Source of the DNA: JADJNW01 sp033761835
GTDB taxonomy: Bacteria; Bacteroidota; Bacteroidia; Chitinophagales; Saprospiraceae
DNA: 64,000 nt
Assembly (NCBI GenBank): GCA_033761835.1
Contig: JANRME010000304.1
Coordinates: 23,770-87,769 of the forward strand
Reading direction: 5' to 3'
Shown one piece after another: positions 26,436 to 35,593 of this stretch. Every line of letters starts with the position of its first letter. Positions within the stretch are counted from its first letter, which is position 1. The notes under the pieces are model-generated. The model saw nothing but the letters and a program-made list of their open reading frames with translations, ran no database searches and had not been told where the DNA came from. The position numbers were made by a program, and so were the translations under genes.

Positions 26436-28136
26436 ATGAAAAATATAATACTACTTAATAGCTTTATTTTTTGCTTGTTCTATCATTTTTCTTATAGTCA
26501 AAACAGCATCCCCGATCTGATTATACAGTATAATGCAGATCAGCAAATACTCCAGCGATTTTACACAGTGCAAGGTGCTTCTGAAACAAGCGAACGAATG
26601 CAGCAGTTAATTGTAGATTATCGTTCGCAGCTTGAAAAATTGAACTACGATCGTCTAACTTTAGGTGAAAAGGTTGATTATCAGTTGTTTTTGCGCAATT
26701 TAAATGAAAATTATCGTCTCGAAAAACAATTGCAAAACGAGTTAAAAGCAGCGGAATCTCTCTTTCCTTTTGCAAATGACATTTATACCTTAATCGTTGC
26801 CAAACGCCGCGGGCAACAACCCGACGCGCAAGCAGTCGCGGAGCAGATGGCTGCTGTTCAAGTACAAATAGCAACACTTTCTCAGACAATAGAAGCCGGC
26901 CCAAATATCAATGCGGAATTGGTGCGCCCGACGCTGGCATATTTGGAAAGTTTGAAAAAGGCACTTTTGGAAGCGCATCGTTTTTATGATGACTATGACC
27001 CTGTTTACTCCTGGTGGACTAAAAAACCTTTTGAAGACCTGAACAAAGCGATGGAAGCCTACGCCAAACTGCTAGACAAAAAGCAGGAGGTACAGAGTAA
27101 CCAGAAAAGAGATAAATCAGGGATTGTCGGCGTACCGATTGGGGATGCCGAGATTCGAAAGCAACTTCAGTATGAAATGATTCCTTATACGCCCGATGAG
27201 TTGATCCAGATTGCCGAGCAGGAATTTGCTTGGTGTGATCGGGAAATGCTGAAAGCATCAAGAGCGATGGGCTTTGGTGATAATTGGCATAAGGCCCTCG
27301 AAGCGGTGAAAGAAAAATACGTTGCGCCTGGGCAGCAGCCAGCAGTTATTGATCGCTTGTACAACGAATCTATTGATTTCATTAAAAAACGAGATTTGAT
27401 TACCATTCCGCCACTCGCGGAAGAGACCTGGCGTATGTCTATGATGTCGGCTGAGCGGCAGCGGGTTTCGCCCTTTTTTCTCGGCGGAGAGCAGATTATT
27501 ATTTCTTATCCGACCAGCACCATGACACATGAGGAAAAATTGATGAGTATGCGGGGCAATAATCCTCATTTTTCAAGAGCTACGGTGCAACACGAACTTA
27601 TTCCTGGGCATGGTTTGCAGGCTTTTATGAGTCGCCGGTATAATACTTACCGAGATTTTAATACGCCTTTTTGGGGCGAAGGTTGGGCTTTATATTGGGA
27701 GCGATTGTTATGGGATTTGGGTTTTCCTGAAACGCCCGAAGACAAAATTGGTATGCTCTTTTGGCGGATGCACCGATGTGCACGGATTATTTTTTCACTC
27801 AAATACCACCAAGGAGAATGGACACCACAGGAATGCATTGATTTTTTGGTGGAGCGGGTAGGGCATGAGCGTGCAAATGCGGAAGGCGAGGTCAGGCGTT
27901 CTTTTACTGGCAATTATGGGCCTTTGTATCAATTGGCTTATATGATTGGCGGATTACAATTTGAGGCCTTGAAAAAAGAATTAGTGGATAGTGGTAAAAT
28001 GAGTTACCGGGCATTTCACGATCAGATTTTGCAGGAAAACCGAATGCCGGTAGAAATGGTAAGGGCTTTGCTCACAAAGAAAGCGCCTTCGAAAGATTTT
28101 AAGACCAGTTGGCGATTTTATGAGTTAAAACCGTAA
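26436..28136 (+). CDS. Secreted DUF885 family protein (putative metallopeptidase)
   Basis: The 566-residue protein has a signal peptide (about 1-22, FSYSQ) and a helical DUF885 fold. The motif H386-E-L-I-P-G-H392 in the VQHELIPGHGLQAF segment resembles an HExxH-type zinc site, and a downstream GEGWALYWERL carries the likely third ligand Glu. The family is linked to the M32/thimet-like gluzincins, but substrates are mostly unknown. The ATG at 26436 is preferred to a TTG nine bases earlier. It stands alone between the arabinose locus and a convergent gene. Confidence 0.85.
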   Translation: MKNIILLNSFIFCLFYHFSYSQNSIPDLIIQYNADQQILQRFYTVQGASETSERMQQLIVDYRSQLEKLNYDRLTLGEKVDYQLFLRNLNENYRLEKQLQNELKAAESLFPFANDIYTLIVAKRRGQQPDAQAVAEQMAAVQVQIATLSQTIEAGPNINAELVRPTLAYLESLKKALLEAHRFYDDYDPVYSWWTKKPFEDLNKAMEAYAKLLDKKQEVQSNQKRDKSGIVGVPIGDAEIRKQLQYEMIPYTPDELIQIAEQEFAWCDREMLKASRAMGFGDNWHKALEAVKEKYVAPGQQPAVIDRLYNESIDFIKKRDLITIPPLAEETWRMSMMSAERQRVSPFFLGGEQIIISYPTSTMTHEEKLMSMRGNNPHFSRATVQHELIPGHGLQAFMSRRYNTYRDFNTPFWGEGWALYWERLLWDLGFPETPEDKIGMLFWRMHRCARIIFSLKYHQGEWTPQECIDFLVERVGHERANAEGEVRRSFTGNYGPLYQLAYMIGGLQFEALKKELVDSGKMSYRAFHDQILQENRMPVEMVRALLTKKAPSKDFKTSWRFYELKP

Positions 28137-28460
28137 TGTTATATTTATTATGATTTCTAAGTAGTTTGATGGTTTTTGGCTAAGAGGCTCCTTAAGAGTA
28201 GCCACGAATCAAAAGTTTGATTTGATTAAAAATCAGTCTTTTGGCTACTGGATTCTAAACTACTCGACTACTTAATAAACAGATGTACTTTTGAATAAAA
28301 ATGGGTTGTTACCTCATTATCGAATAACAACCCATTTTTATTTAGTTCAAATTAATAATACATCAACCCTCATTTCATATCGTTTTTAGTTTATGACAAT
28401 ATGTGTTTGATTTTTAATTAATTACGCTTATATCCCCGATTTTATATTTCGGATTTGATA
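28137..28460. other. Convergent intergenic region with nested inverted repeats
   Basis: Beyond the terminator at 28296-28340, bases 28158-28274 contain several nested arms: TAAGTAGT (28158) with ACTACTTA (28267), GTAGCC (28198) with GGCTAC (28243), and CAAAAG (28210) with CTTTTG (28238). They could fold into one long imperfect hairpin. No gene is evident. Confidence 0.5.
28296..28340. terminator. Bidirectional terminator between DUF885 and DUF5686 genes
   Basis: Perfect 16-bp arms starting TAAAAATGGGTTGTTA, with a 13-base loop. The A/T-rich outer part gives a U-run on either strand. It sits between two convergent genes. Confidence 0.85.
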
Positions 28461-30941
28461 TTAATCCTCATCAATTGGCATCTGAATACCAATCATATAG
28501 CCAATATCCCATTTTCCAGCAGAGTTATGAGACCATACAAGGTCAAAACGGAAGAGCCGGAAAACACCAAAACCAATATTATCAAGCCCTACACCCAATT
28601 CAAGATAATCCTTTTTTTCTTTAGTGTATAAAAATCCAGCTTTAAAAATTTCGCGCCAGCCGAGCTTACGAATCAAAGGAATTTTACCCAAAATCCACCC
28701 ATCAAAATTATGCTGGAAATGCACTTGTAAATAACTATCATTGGTGCTATGTTCATAATAAGGCAGTAAGAAAAAAGACGAAGCGTAGCGGTCGGGGCTG
28801 CCGATGAAGGTTTGATTGCCTAAAAAATGACGGAAATCCATAAATTGTAAGGAATTGTGTGTGAGAAACTTACCGGCTTCTACTTGAAATTCCGAAGTGC
28901 CGACTACACCCAACGAAAGATCATTCTCAAGAATGCGAACCGACAACAAATCATAATTTACATCGCTCCCAAATGATCGGATGCCCTTTCGATATTGAAT
29001 CCACAAGTCTGGAAGATCCGAGCCATAATTAAACTTCCGATCGGGATAAGATATATATTTTTGTTTGTAGCGCAATCTTAAGTTCGCAGTAAACGTGAGC
29101 GCTTCGCTCTGCTCAAAGGAAGGTACAAATTCGCTGCCCAGCGGATCGTTGGGTTCGTAGCTTTTTTCTTTATTTTTGTTCCAGCTAAAATCAGTGCGAT
29201 TCACCAATGGCGTGCGTTGTGCGTATTCGAGTGCGGTCGTCAAAAACACGCCATTAAAAAATTCCCTTTGAAAATTGATACGCCCAAAGGCTTTGTCATA
29301 CAACTTCATGTAATTCTCCTTTCCAATGAGCGAGTACAACGTATTAAGTGTTTTGCTAATGGGATTAGCGCCATTAAATTGGGTTGCATTAATGCCGCCA
29401 GATAGCCCAATCTGAGTGGAATGTTTTTGCTCGAAGCGATAATTCAAGCCGAGCGTACCGCGCAAACGCTTATCAGCGAAGCCATAATTAACCGAGCCTC
29501 GTGCCGACCACCAACGGGTACTGTTTTCATCAAATTCTCGGCGATAGGTGGCATTCAAATCGGCATTCCAGCCTTGTACCGTATTAAATTGCACTGTCGT
29601 TGCAGGCGAATTAATATTCAAATAGCGGCGTTCATAAGAATTCCGATAATCATATCCGAACAAAATATCAATCGGTTTGAACTTGTTGTTTTTCGCATCA
29701 ATCGAGTCTAGATAAGGCTTGGATTCGCGTATTTCCTGCAAACTATCTTTTCGAACGTAGTCCACCGTCTCTTCCTCTGTGAGCGGAATCGGACGAATCG
29801 TATCCCAGAATTCTAAAGGCTTTTCATTTGCACCGTCATTTACTTTAAATACTTCATTGCCAAAAAAATTGGATGCAAAATTGGGTTCTAAATTATAATT
29901 ACTATAAATTCCAGTAAATGTTCCACCCAATCTAAAACCAAATAACCCTGCCCGAAAAGTAATCGCTTGACTAAAAATTCGATACATATCAGGCTGTTGT
30001 ATAGGTACATACACTTGTTTAATCGAAAGCGAGTCCAATCCTGGTTGATTAATATTGGCTTGCAATAACAATAAATCTGCGCTTTGAATATTCCAAATAT
30101 CTTCTGTAATATAAATGATACCTCGATAGACAGGATCTTCATTTCGACGCGGGATTACTTCAATTTTGTTGACCAATCTTCCTTCGTCGTCCAAAAAAGT
30201 GCCAATCAGGCGATAGCGATAATATGCCAAGGCATTACCGGCGATAGGCGAGACGATTTGCCGGCTGAAATCCGCAGTATTTTCATATAAATTAAAATCC
30301 ATATCCGAAGCGCGGTTGAAGCCAAAACCATTATCATTGCCGCTCACTTTGGAGGATAACATTTCTTCTTTATACTCGTCGGGTTCTTGAAAATATAATT
30401 TAGACTGCGATTCAGACAAATAAACAATTCCCTGACGATTGGAATCGAGTGTGCCTCCAAGATCACCTAAATCTCTGCCAAAAAATTTCTCTGGAGCATC
30501 TAAGAATTTGATATTTCCTTTTATGTAAACATCACAAGAATAAGCTTTTATAAGATCACGGAAATATTTACGCTTTTCAATTGCTTTGCGAATGACCGCG
30601 TAAGCTGGGTCTTCAGCATTAGCCTTTACAACTACTTCGCCCAATTCAACGGGCTGTTCTTGCAATGTCACATCCAATAGGATTGGATCGTTTTTAATGC
30701 GAATTTGTGCGATAACTTGCTTAAAACCAACATATTGGAAAACTAAATTGTAATTGCCCGATTGTAATTCGAGGCGGTATTCCCCATTTACATTGCTAGT
30801 CGTACCGATAGAAGTGCCTTTGACGTACACGCTGGCGAAGGAAAGTGGCTCGCCTTCAGAGTCAGTGATTTTGCCACTGATTTGAGCGTTCAGATCAGCC
30901 CATAGCATCAGGAGGCTAAAAAAAAGTATCAGATGTTTCAT
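28461..30941 (-). CDS. DUF5686 outer membrane protein with carboxypeptidase-like regulatory domain
   Basis: The 826-residue protein has a signal peptide (LWADLNAQ), then a CarboxypepD_reg-like domain at about 20-100 (ISGKITDSEGEPLSFASVYVKGT, YRLELQSGNYNLVFQYVGFK) and the DUF5686 region, which ends in strands typical of an outer-membrane beta-barrel. It resembles TonB-dependent receptors without a plug domain. The role is unknown. The ATG at 30941 is chosen; a TTG at 30977 overlaps the -7 box. Confidence 0.85.
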   Translation of the reverse strand: MKHLILFFSLLMLWADLNAQISGKITDSEGEPLSFASVYVKGTSIGTTSNVNGEYRLELQSGNYNLVFQYVGFKQVIAQIRIKNDPILLDVTLQEQPVELGEVVVKANAEDPAYAVIRKAIEKRKYFRDLIKAYSCDVYIKGNIKFLDAPEKFFGRDLGDLGGTLDSNRQGIVYLSESQSKLYFQEPDEYKEEMLSSKVSGNDNGFGFNRASDMDFNLYENTADFSRQIVSPIAGNALAYYRYRLIGTFLDDEGRLVNKIEVIPRRNEDPVYRGIIYITEDIWNIQSADLLLLQANINQPGLDSLSIKQVYVPIQQPDMYRIFSQAITFRAGLFGFRLGGTFTGIYSNYNLEPNFASNFFGNEVFKVNDGANEKPLEFWDTIRPIPLTEEETVDYVRKDSLQEIRESKPYLDSIDAKNNKFKPIDILFGYDYRNSYERRYLNINSPATTVQFNTVQGWNADLNATYRREFDENSTRWWSARGSVNYGFADKRLRGTLGLNYRFEQKHSTQIGLSGGINATQFNGANPISKTLNTLYSLIGKENYMKLYDKAFGRINFQREFFNGVFLTTALEYAQRTPLVNRTDFSWNKNKEKSYEPNDPLGSEFVPSFEQSEALTFTANLRLRYKQKYISYPDRKFNYGSDLPDLWIQYRKGIRSFGSDVNYDLLSVRILENDLSLGVVGTSEFQVEAGKFLTHNSLQFMDFRHFLGNQTFIGSPDRYASSFFLLPYYEHSTNDSYLQVHFQHNFDGWILGKIPLIRKLGWREIFKAGFLYTKEKKDYLELGVGLDNIGFGVFRLFRFDLVWSHNSAGKWDIGYMIGIQMPIDED

Positions 30942-30974
30942 ACGTAGATGTTTGATGTAAAACAGGGTTTGGCG

Positions 30975-30982
30975 CAAAGTTA
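30975..30982 (-). promoter_or_regulatory. -7 box of the DUF5686 gene
   Basis: Reads TAACTTTG on the minus strand, 33 bases before the ATG at 30941. No -33 element is clear. Confidence 0.45.
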
Positions 30983-31113
30983 TTATGAAGAGTGGAAATA
31001 ATGATTTAAGGTTGGTTTAAAAATAATTTAAAGATGTGTTAAAATAGAGATATAGGTTTACTGGCGTAAGGCGTAAAGACATATAAGTAATTCGCTATAT
31101 TATGAATTTTTAA

Positions 31114-32679
31114 TCATCCCATCTTCTCTAACAATCCTTCCCGTTTTGCAAATTTTTCCATTGCAATTTCTTGAATCGGGCGATTTTCAATTTTACTTTC
31201 TAACCAAGATATGATGTCCAGATAAAGAAATGCTCGTTTTTCATAAGGGTCGTTTAGCAATTTAAGTAATTTTTCTTTCAAACTGATAAACTCTTGTTTC
31301 ATTTCTGACTCACGCATTCGCGGTACGCGCCGCACAAAGCGGAATATTTCTTGCAAAACGGATTGCATTTGTTCCATCTTTGATAAAAAACGATACACTG
31401 ATTTTACTTGATATTCAACTAATTGCGCGTTCCCTAACTCATAGTGCGCAATCAAATTGAGAATTCTGGCAAATGACTGAATATCTTCCCGATAATCTGG
31501 ATTTTTTTGATTGATAATCATATTTAAATATTCAATCGCATTTTTATTATCGCCGCTACCAAAATACAAGCAAGCGATACGATAATAAAATAGCATGACA
31601 CGATGATTGTCCCAATTGTATTCGTCTTCATCTATCAATTCTATTACTTTGGGAATCAGCTTAATACCTTCACTGAAAGTGCCTTCTATAAAATGTTTTT
31701 TGACGGTGTGATTGTATAAAAATAAATAATAAAGCCCTTCTATATTTTTATTTTGCGTTATATCATATTCGTCGGCAAAACTTTTTAATTCAATTAAAGT
31801 TTTTTCAAATTTTTGATAATATAATAAATTAAAAAGCACATTCAACAAATTATGAACCCCTTTGAGATACATCGGTACGTTGAGCAATTTCAACTCCGAT
31901 TCCTCATGAAATAAGTCCACCCAACGCTGTGCGTACCGATAACTCATCGGAAAATCCTGTATCATGTGATAGTACCAAATATGCGCCTGACAATAATAAA
32001 TTTTGCCATAAAAATCGAGCCGCTTGTAATCAATATCAGGTAATTTACTTTTAAAAAATTCTTTTACATAATTATGATCTTTTTCATTACGTGCAAAACC
32101 AACCTTGATGTACAATCCATACATCTGCAAGGCGAGGTTGGAAAAACGATTGGTTTCCGTTAGTATTTTGTTGATTTCCAGGGCTTCAGCAGTCAATTCC
32201 TCTGCTCGGCCTTCTATACTGCGGGTGATGTACTGCGCTTCGATGTATTTTTCAAATTCAATGATTTCTAGAGCGATTGCATAAAACTTTCCTTTGATGG
32301 CTCGTGCTTTTGCTTTGTCTAAAATATCTAGACTTTGACGATATAATCCCTTGTCGTACAATACTTTAGCGTGGTCAATCGATTCGCGTATCTGGAGATC
32401 TTCAACATGATTTCGATTCAATAATCTTAAACTTGTGAGTAATTGTTTATATAAATGTGCCTTCAAATTAGAAAGTTGGGTCTTTTTAATCGCTGGCAGC
32501 TTCCGCAAAATCATATCTTCATCGTACTCTTTGTATTTGTCAAGCATATCAAACAATTGTAAAAACAAAATATCGTCCGATGCCTGATTGCGCCCTACAA
32601 ACAGACGAAAATGCCTTTTTTCCGCTCGTGTCAGCGACTTAATTAATTGTATGAGGTCGTCGGTTTTTTGCTTAGGCAT
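31114..32679 (-). CDS. Conserved hypothetical all-helical protein
   Basis: The 521-residue soluble protein opens with KTDDLIQLIKSLTRAEKRHFRLFVGRNQ and is helical throughout, with TPR-like pairs of helices (for example ALEIIEFEKYIEAQYITRSIEGRAEEL and NWDNHRVMLFYYRIACLYFGSGDNKNAIEYL). I recall similar large proteins in Saprospiria but know of no function. A scaffold or protein-binding role is a guess from the solenoid shape. There is no signal peptide, so it is probably cytoplasmic. Confidence 0.7.
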   Translation of the reverse strand: MPKQKTDDLIQLIKSLTRAEKRHFRLFVGRNQASDDILFLQLFDMLDKYKEYDEDMILRKLPAIKKTQLSNLKAHLYKQLLTSLRLLNRNHVEDLQIRESIDHAKVLYDKGLYRQSLDILDKAKARAIKGKFYAIALEIIEFEKYIEAQYITRSIEGRAEELTAEALEINKILTETNRFSNLALQMYGLYIKVGFARNEKDHNYVKEFFKSKLPDIDYKRLDFYGKIYYCQAHIWYYHMIQDFPMSYRYAQRWVDLFHEESELKLLNVPMYLKGVHNLLNVLFNLLYYQKFEKTLIELKSFADEYDITQNKNIEGLYYLFLYNHTVKKHFIEGTFSEGIKLIPKVIELIDEDEYNWDNHRVMLFYYRIACLYFGSGDNKNAIEYLNMIINQKNPDYREDIQSFARILNLIAHYELGNAQLVEYQVKSVYRFLSKMEQMQSVLQEIFRFVRRVPRMRESEMKQEFISLKEKLLKLLNDPYEKRAFLYLDIISWLESKIENRPIQEIAMEKFAKREGLLEKMG

Positions 32680-32791
32680 TGTATTTGTAGTTTAATTAAA
32701 AACCTGATAGCCAAAATACTATGTAAAATTGCTTTTATTGTGATTTCGGATTATTTGTCTATTTTATTTTCCTTGCCAATTCTTGAACCAC

Positions 32792-32918
32792 TAACTTTGA
32801 ATCAACAAACATAACATCTTTCTTAAGATCAAAGGTTAAATTTCATCAGTTCGAAGTTATTATAAACGATTTGAGTTCATTAAGTGGCGGCGCGCAAGAG
32901 CGCCGTTCTTTTTTTTTG
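32792..32918 (+). ncRNA. Candidate small RNA upstream of recQ
   Basis: A TAnnTTTG box (TAACTTTG, 32792-32799) is followed about 90 bases later by a strong intrinsic terminator (32888-32917). No open frame of note lies between, and no plus-strand gene precedes it, so the terminator needs a transcript of its own. Predicted RNA: about 32806 to 32917. No known RNA family is recognised; it could also be a recQ leader with an attenuator. Confidence 0.4.
32888..32917 (+). terminator. Strong intrinsic terminator between divergent genes
   Basis: Stem CGGCGC / GCGCCG with a 6-base loop, followed by TTC and nine or more T. It is oriented to stop plus-strand transcription just before the recQ promoter. 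Confidence 0.85.
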
Positions 32919-32935
32919 GGAAAAGCAGGAAAGCG

Positions 32936-32967
32936 TTGTTTATCAACAGGCAAATTTGCTAAATTTG
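32936..32967 (+). promoter_or_regulatory. recQ promoter
   Basis: TTG (-33) at 32936-32938, then 21 bases, then TAAATTTG (32960-32967), a match to the -7 box. Transcription would start about 32974, only a few bases before the TTG start codon at 32978. Confidence 0.5.
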
Positions 32968-32977
32968 TTCAAAATTA

Positions 32978-34894
32978 TTGACAAAATTTGCTTTGATTGA
33001 TACGCCGTTACATATTCTTAAAAAATACTGGGGTTATAATGCTTTCCGAGACTTGCAAGCCGACATCATCCAGTCGGTACTCGATGGCAAAGATACCCTG
33101 GCGCTGATGCCTACAGGCGGCGGTAAATCTATCTGTTTTCAAGTGCCTGCGCTTTGCCAGGAAGGTATTTGCATTGTTATTTCTCCGCTTATTGCATTAA
33201 TGAAAGATCAGGTACATAATCTGCGTCAACGTAATATTCCTGCTGCTGCTATTTATTCGGGGATGCATTCCATAGAAATGGACCGAATTTTTGATAATTG
33301 TGTTTATGGCAATACCAAGTTGCTTTACCTTTCACCAGAGCGTTTGGTTACGGATTTGGCCCGCGAACGCATTTCACGGATGCACGTCAATCTGCTGGCA
33401 GTGGACGAAGCACATTGTATCTCGCAGTGGGGTTATGATTTTCGTCCGTCTTATCTTGAAATTGTGAATATTCGTGAACTTGTTCCCAAAGCGCCGATTC
33501 TGGCTTTGACCGCTACCGCTACGCCCGAAGTAGTAGAAGATATTCAAGAAAAATTGCAATTCAAATCCAAGAATGTATTTCAAAAAAGCTTTGCCCGAAG
33601 CAATCTCGCTTATGTTGTATTGAATGAAGAGGGAAAAATGGAAAAATTACTGGATATTTTAAAAAAGGTGAAAGGCTCGGGTGTAGTTTATGTACGCAAT
33701 CGACGTAAAACAAAGGAAATTGCTCAGTTTTTGGTACAAAAAGGAATTGCCGCTGATTTTTATCATGCCGGTTTACAGCCTGAAGAACGTTCGGAAAAAC
33801 AAGACGCATGGATTGAAAATCAAACGCGTATTATAGTGAGTACCAATGCTTTTGGGATGGGAATCGATAAGCCCGACGTGCGTGTAGTGGTACATTTGGA
33901 ACTGCCTGATAGCCTCGAAGCATATTTCCAAGAAGCTGGGCGCGCGGGGCGCGATGGTAAAAAATCTTATGCTGTATTGTTATATAATCATAATGACCGC
34001 TTGAGTCTTGAGAAAAACTATGCATTGGCTTTCCCTGAAATAAATGAAATTCGACGTGTATATCATGCTTTAGGAAGTTATTATCAACTCGCTATTGGAG
34101 CAGGCGCTGGGGCGAGTTATGATTTTGATATGATATCCTTTGGAAAAAATTTTCAATTAGAGCCTATCAGAACATTACACGCGCTCAAAACGCTGGAACA
34201 AGCCAGCTGGCTTACGCTTACTGAGGCTGTTTACACGCCTTCGAGTTTGCAGGTAAAGGTTTCCAAAGAAGAATTATACGATTATCAATTGCGACATCCT
34301 AAATATGATTTGATGCTCAAAGCCATTTTGCGCTCTTATCAGGGTTCTTTTAGTCATTTTGTAAATGTTCGTGAATCACAATTGGCTTCTTTTTTAAAAA
34401 TTTCAATCGAGGAAGTTATAAAAACGCTAGATTTATTACATAAAGATAATATCATTGAATATTTGCCGCAGACCGATCAACCGCAACTCACTTTCCTGCA
34501 AGATCGGGTTGACGCAAACGATTTGACAATTGACCACCAATTGTACGAATTTCGGCGCAAACGGCACTGGGAACGCATCCAAAAAGCGATTGCTTATGCC
34601 GAAGATCCAATTTGCAGGAGTCGCCAATTATTGAATTATTTTGGTGAAAAAAATGATAAAGATTGTGGTATTTGTGATGTATGTCTTGGCAGAACCAAAG
34701 CTGATTTAAGTAATGCGGATTATGATGCGATTAAAAATAAAATTCAAGAAAAGCTAAATGAAAATGTAATGCCCCTGGAGCAACTTATGAGTGGATTTTC
34801 ATCTACTAGCCAGGAAAAAGTGCTACGTGTATTGGAATACTTATTGGATGAAGGCTACGTTTTTCAGAATGGAAATGTTTTACAATGGAAATGA
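32978..34894 (+). CDS. recQ: RecQ family ATP-dependent DNA helicase
   Basis: The 638-residue superfamily 2 helicase unwinds DNA 3' to 5' in recombination and repair. Visible are Walker A MPTGGGKS, the DEAHCISQWGYDFRPSY box, ALTATATPEV, AFGMGIDKPDVR and EAGRAGRDGKKS, then the RecQ-Ct zinc site with cysteines in CRSRQLLNYFG and CGICDVC. There is no HRDC domain. No ATG precedes the Walker A motif and an in-frame TAA lies at 32960, so translation must begin at a TTG (32978, or 32993). Confidence 0.93.
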   Translation: MTKFALIDTPLHILKKYWGYNAFRDLQADIIQSVLDGKDTLALMPTGGGKSICFQVPALCQEGICIVISPLIALMKDQVHNLRQRNIPAAAIYSGMHSIEMDRIFDNCVYGNTKLLYLSPERLVTDLARERISRMHVNLLAVDEAHCISQWGYDFRPSYLEIVNIRELVPKAPILALTATATPEVVEDIQEKLQFKSKNVFQKSFARSNLAYVVLNEEGKMEKLLDILKKVKGSGVVYVRNRRKTKEIAQFLVQKGIAADFYHAGLQPEERSEKQDAWIENQTRIIVSTNAFGMGIDKPDVRVVVHLELPDSLEAYFQEAGRAGRDGKKSYAVLLYNHNDRLSLEKNYALAFPEINEIRRVYHALGSYYQLAIGAGAGASYDFDMISFGKNFQLEPIRTLHALKTLEQASWLTLTEAVYTPSSLQVKVSKEELYDYQLRHPKYDLMLKAILRSYQGSFSHFVNVRESQLASFLKISIEEVIKTLDLLHKDNIIEYLPQTDQPQLTFLQDRVDANDLTIDHQLYEFRRKRHWERIQKAIAYAEDPICRSRQLLNYFGEKNDKDCGICDVCLGRTKADLSNADYDAIKNKIQEKLNENVMPLEQLMSGFSSTSQEKVLRVLEYLLDEGYVFQNGNVLQWK

Positions 34895-34915
34895 TTTAAA
34901 TTTAATTCGCTTACT

Positions 34916-35590
34916 ATGATAAGGAAATTAAGCAAAATTGATTGGAGGTATGCACTTGGCGAAGTATTCCTTATTTTTCTGGGCATCAACCTAGCATTAT
35001 GGTTTAATAATTTAAACGAAAATCGAAAAACAAGAAGCCAGGAGATAGAAACGCTTAAAGAAATCAAATTGGGTTTACAGGCAGATTTAATAGATATTGT
35101 TACAAATATTGAAGGATTTGAAAATCGAACCAAGAGTTATGATCTATTGATTAAATATTTGATTAATAAAAAGCCAATGGATGATAGTCTTCGGATGTAT
35201 CTTCCTTTTTTAAGCGGCTCTACGATGTTTGTTACCAACAGGACGCCCTACGAAACACTAAAATCACATGGATTTTGGTTAATAAGTAATGACAGTTTGC
35301 GCGCAGCCATTATGAAATATTATGATGTTTCTCAGGACTGGATGTTAATAAACGAGGATGGGTATTTACAACATTATACAATGAACATTAAACCTATTTT
35401 GGTCAAACACTTTGAGTTTAGAAAAGGGTTGCTGCCTTTTGATTTTGACGCTTTGTGCCAGGATAGAGAAGTGCTGCAAAATCTACTCTGGGCAAATTCA
35501 TTAAATTATTTGCAACTTAATTTGTATAAAGATATTAGAACAGAAGCCAATACTCTCATTCAAAAAATAGATAAAGAATTAGCTCGTTAA
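34916..35590 (+). CDS. DUF6090-like membrane protein
   Basis: The 224-residue protein has a short basic start, one membrane segment (ALGEVFLIFLGINLALWF) followed by NNLNENRKTRSQEIETL, the pattern of DUF6090 proteins common in Bacteroidota, then a soluble helical part with an extracytoplasmic location. Function unknown. It starts 21 bases after recQ and its stop is 3 bases before the next start, so it may share a transcript with both. Confidence 0.65.
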   Translation: MIRKLSKIDWRYALGEVFLIFLGINLALWFNNLNENRKTRSQEIETLKEIKLGLQADLIDIVTNIEGFENRTKSYDLLIKYLINKKPMDDSLRMYLPFLSGSTMFVTNRTPYETLKSHGFWLISNDSLRAAIMKYYDVSQDWMLINEDGYLQHYTMNIKPILVKHFEFRKGLLPFDFDALCQDREVLQNLLWANSLNYLQLNLYKDIRTEANTLIQKIDKELAR

Positions 35591-35593
35591 GCT

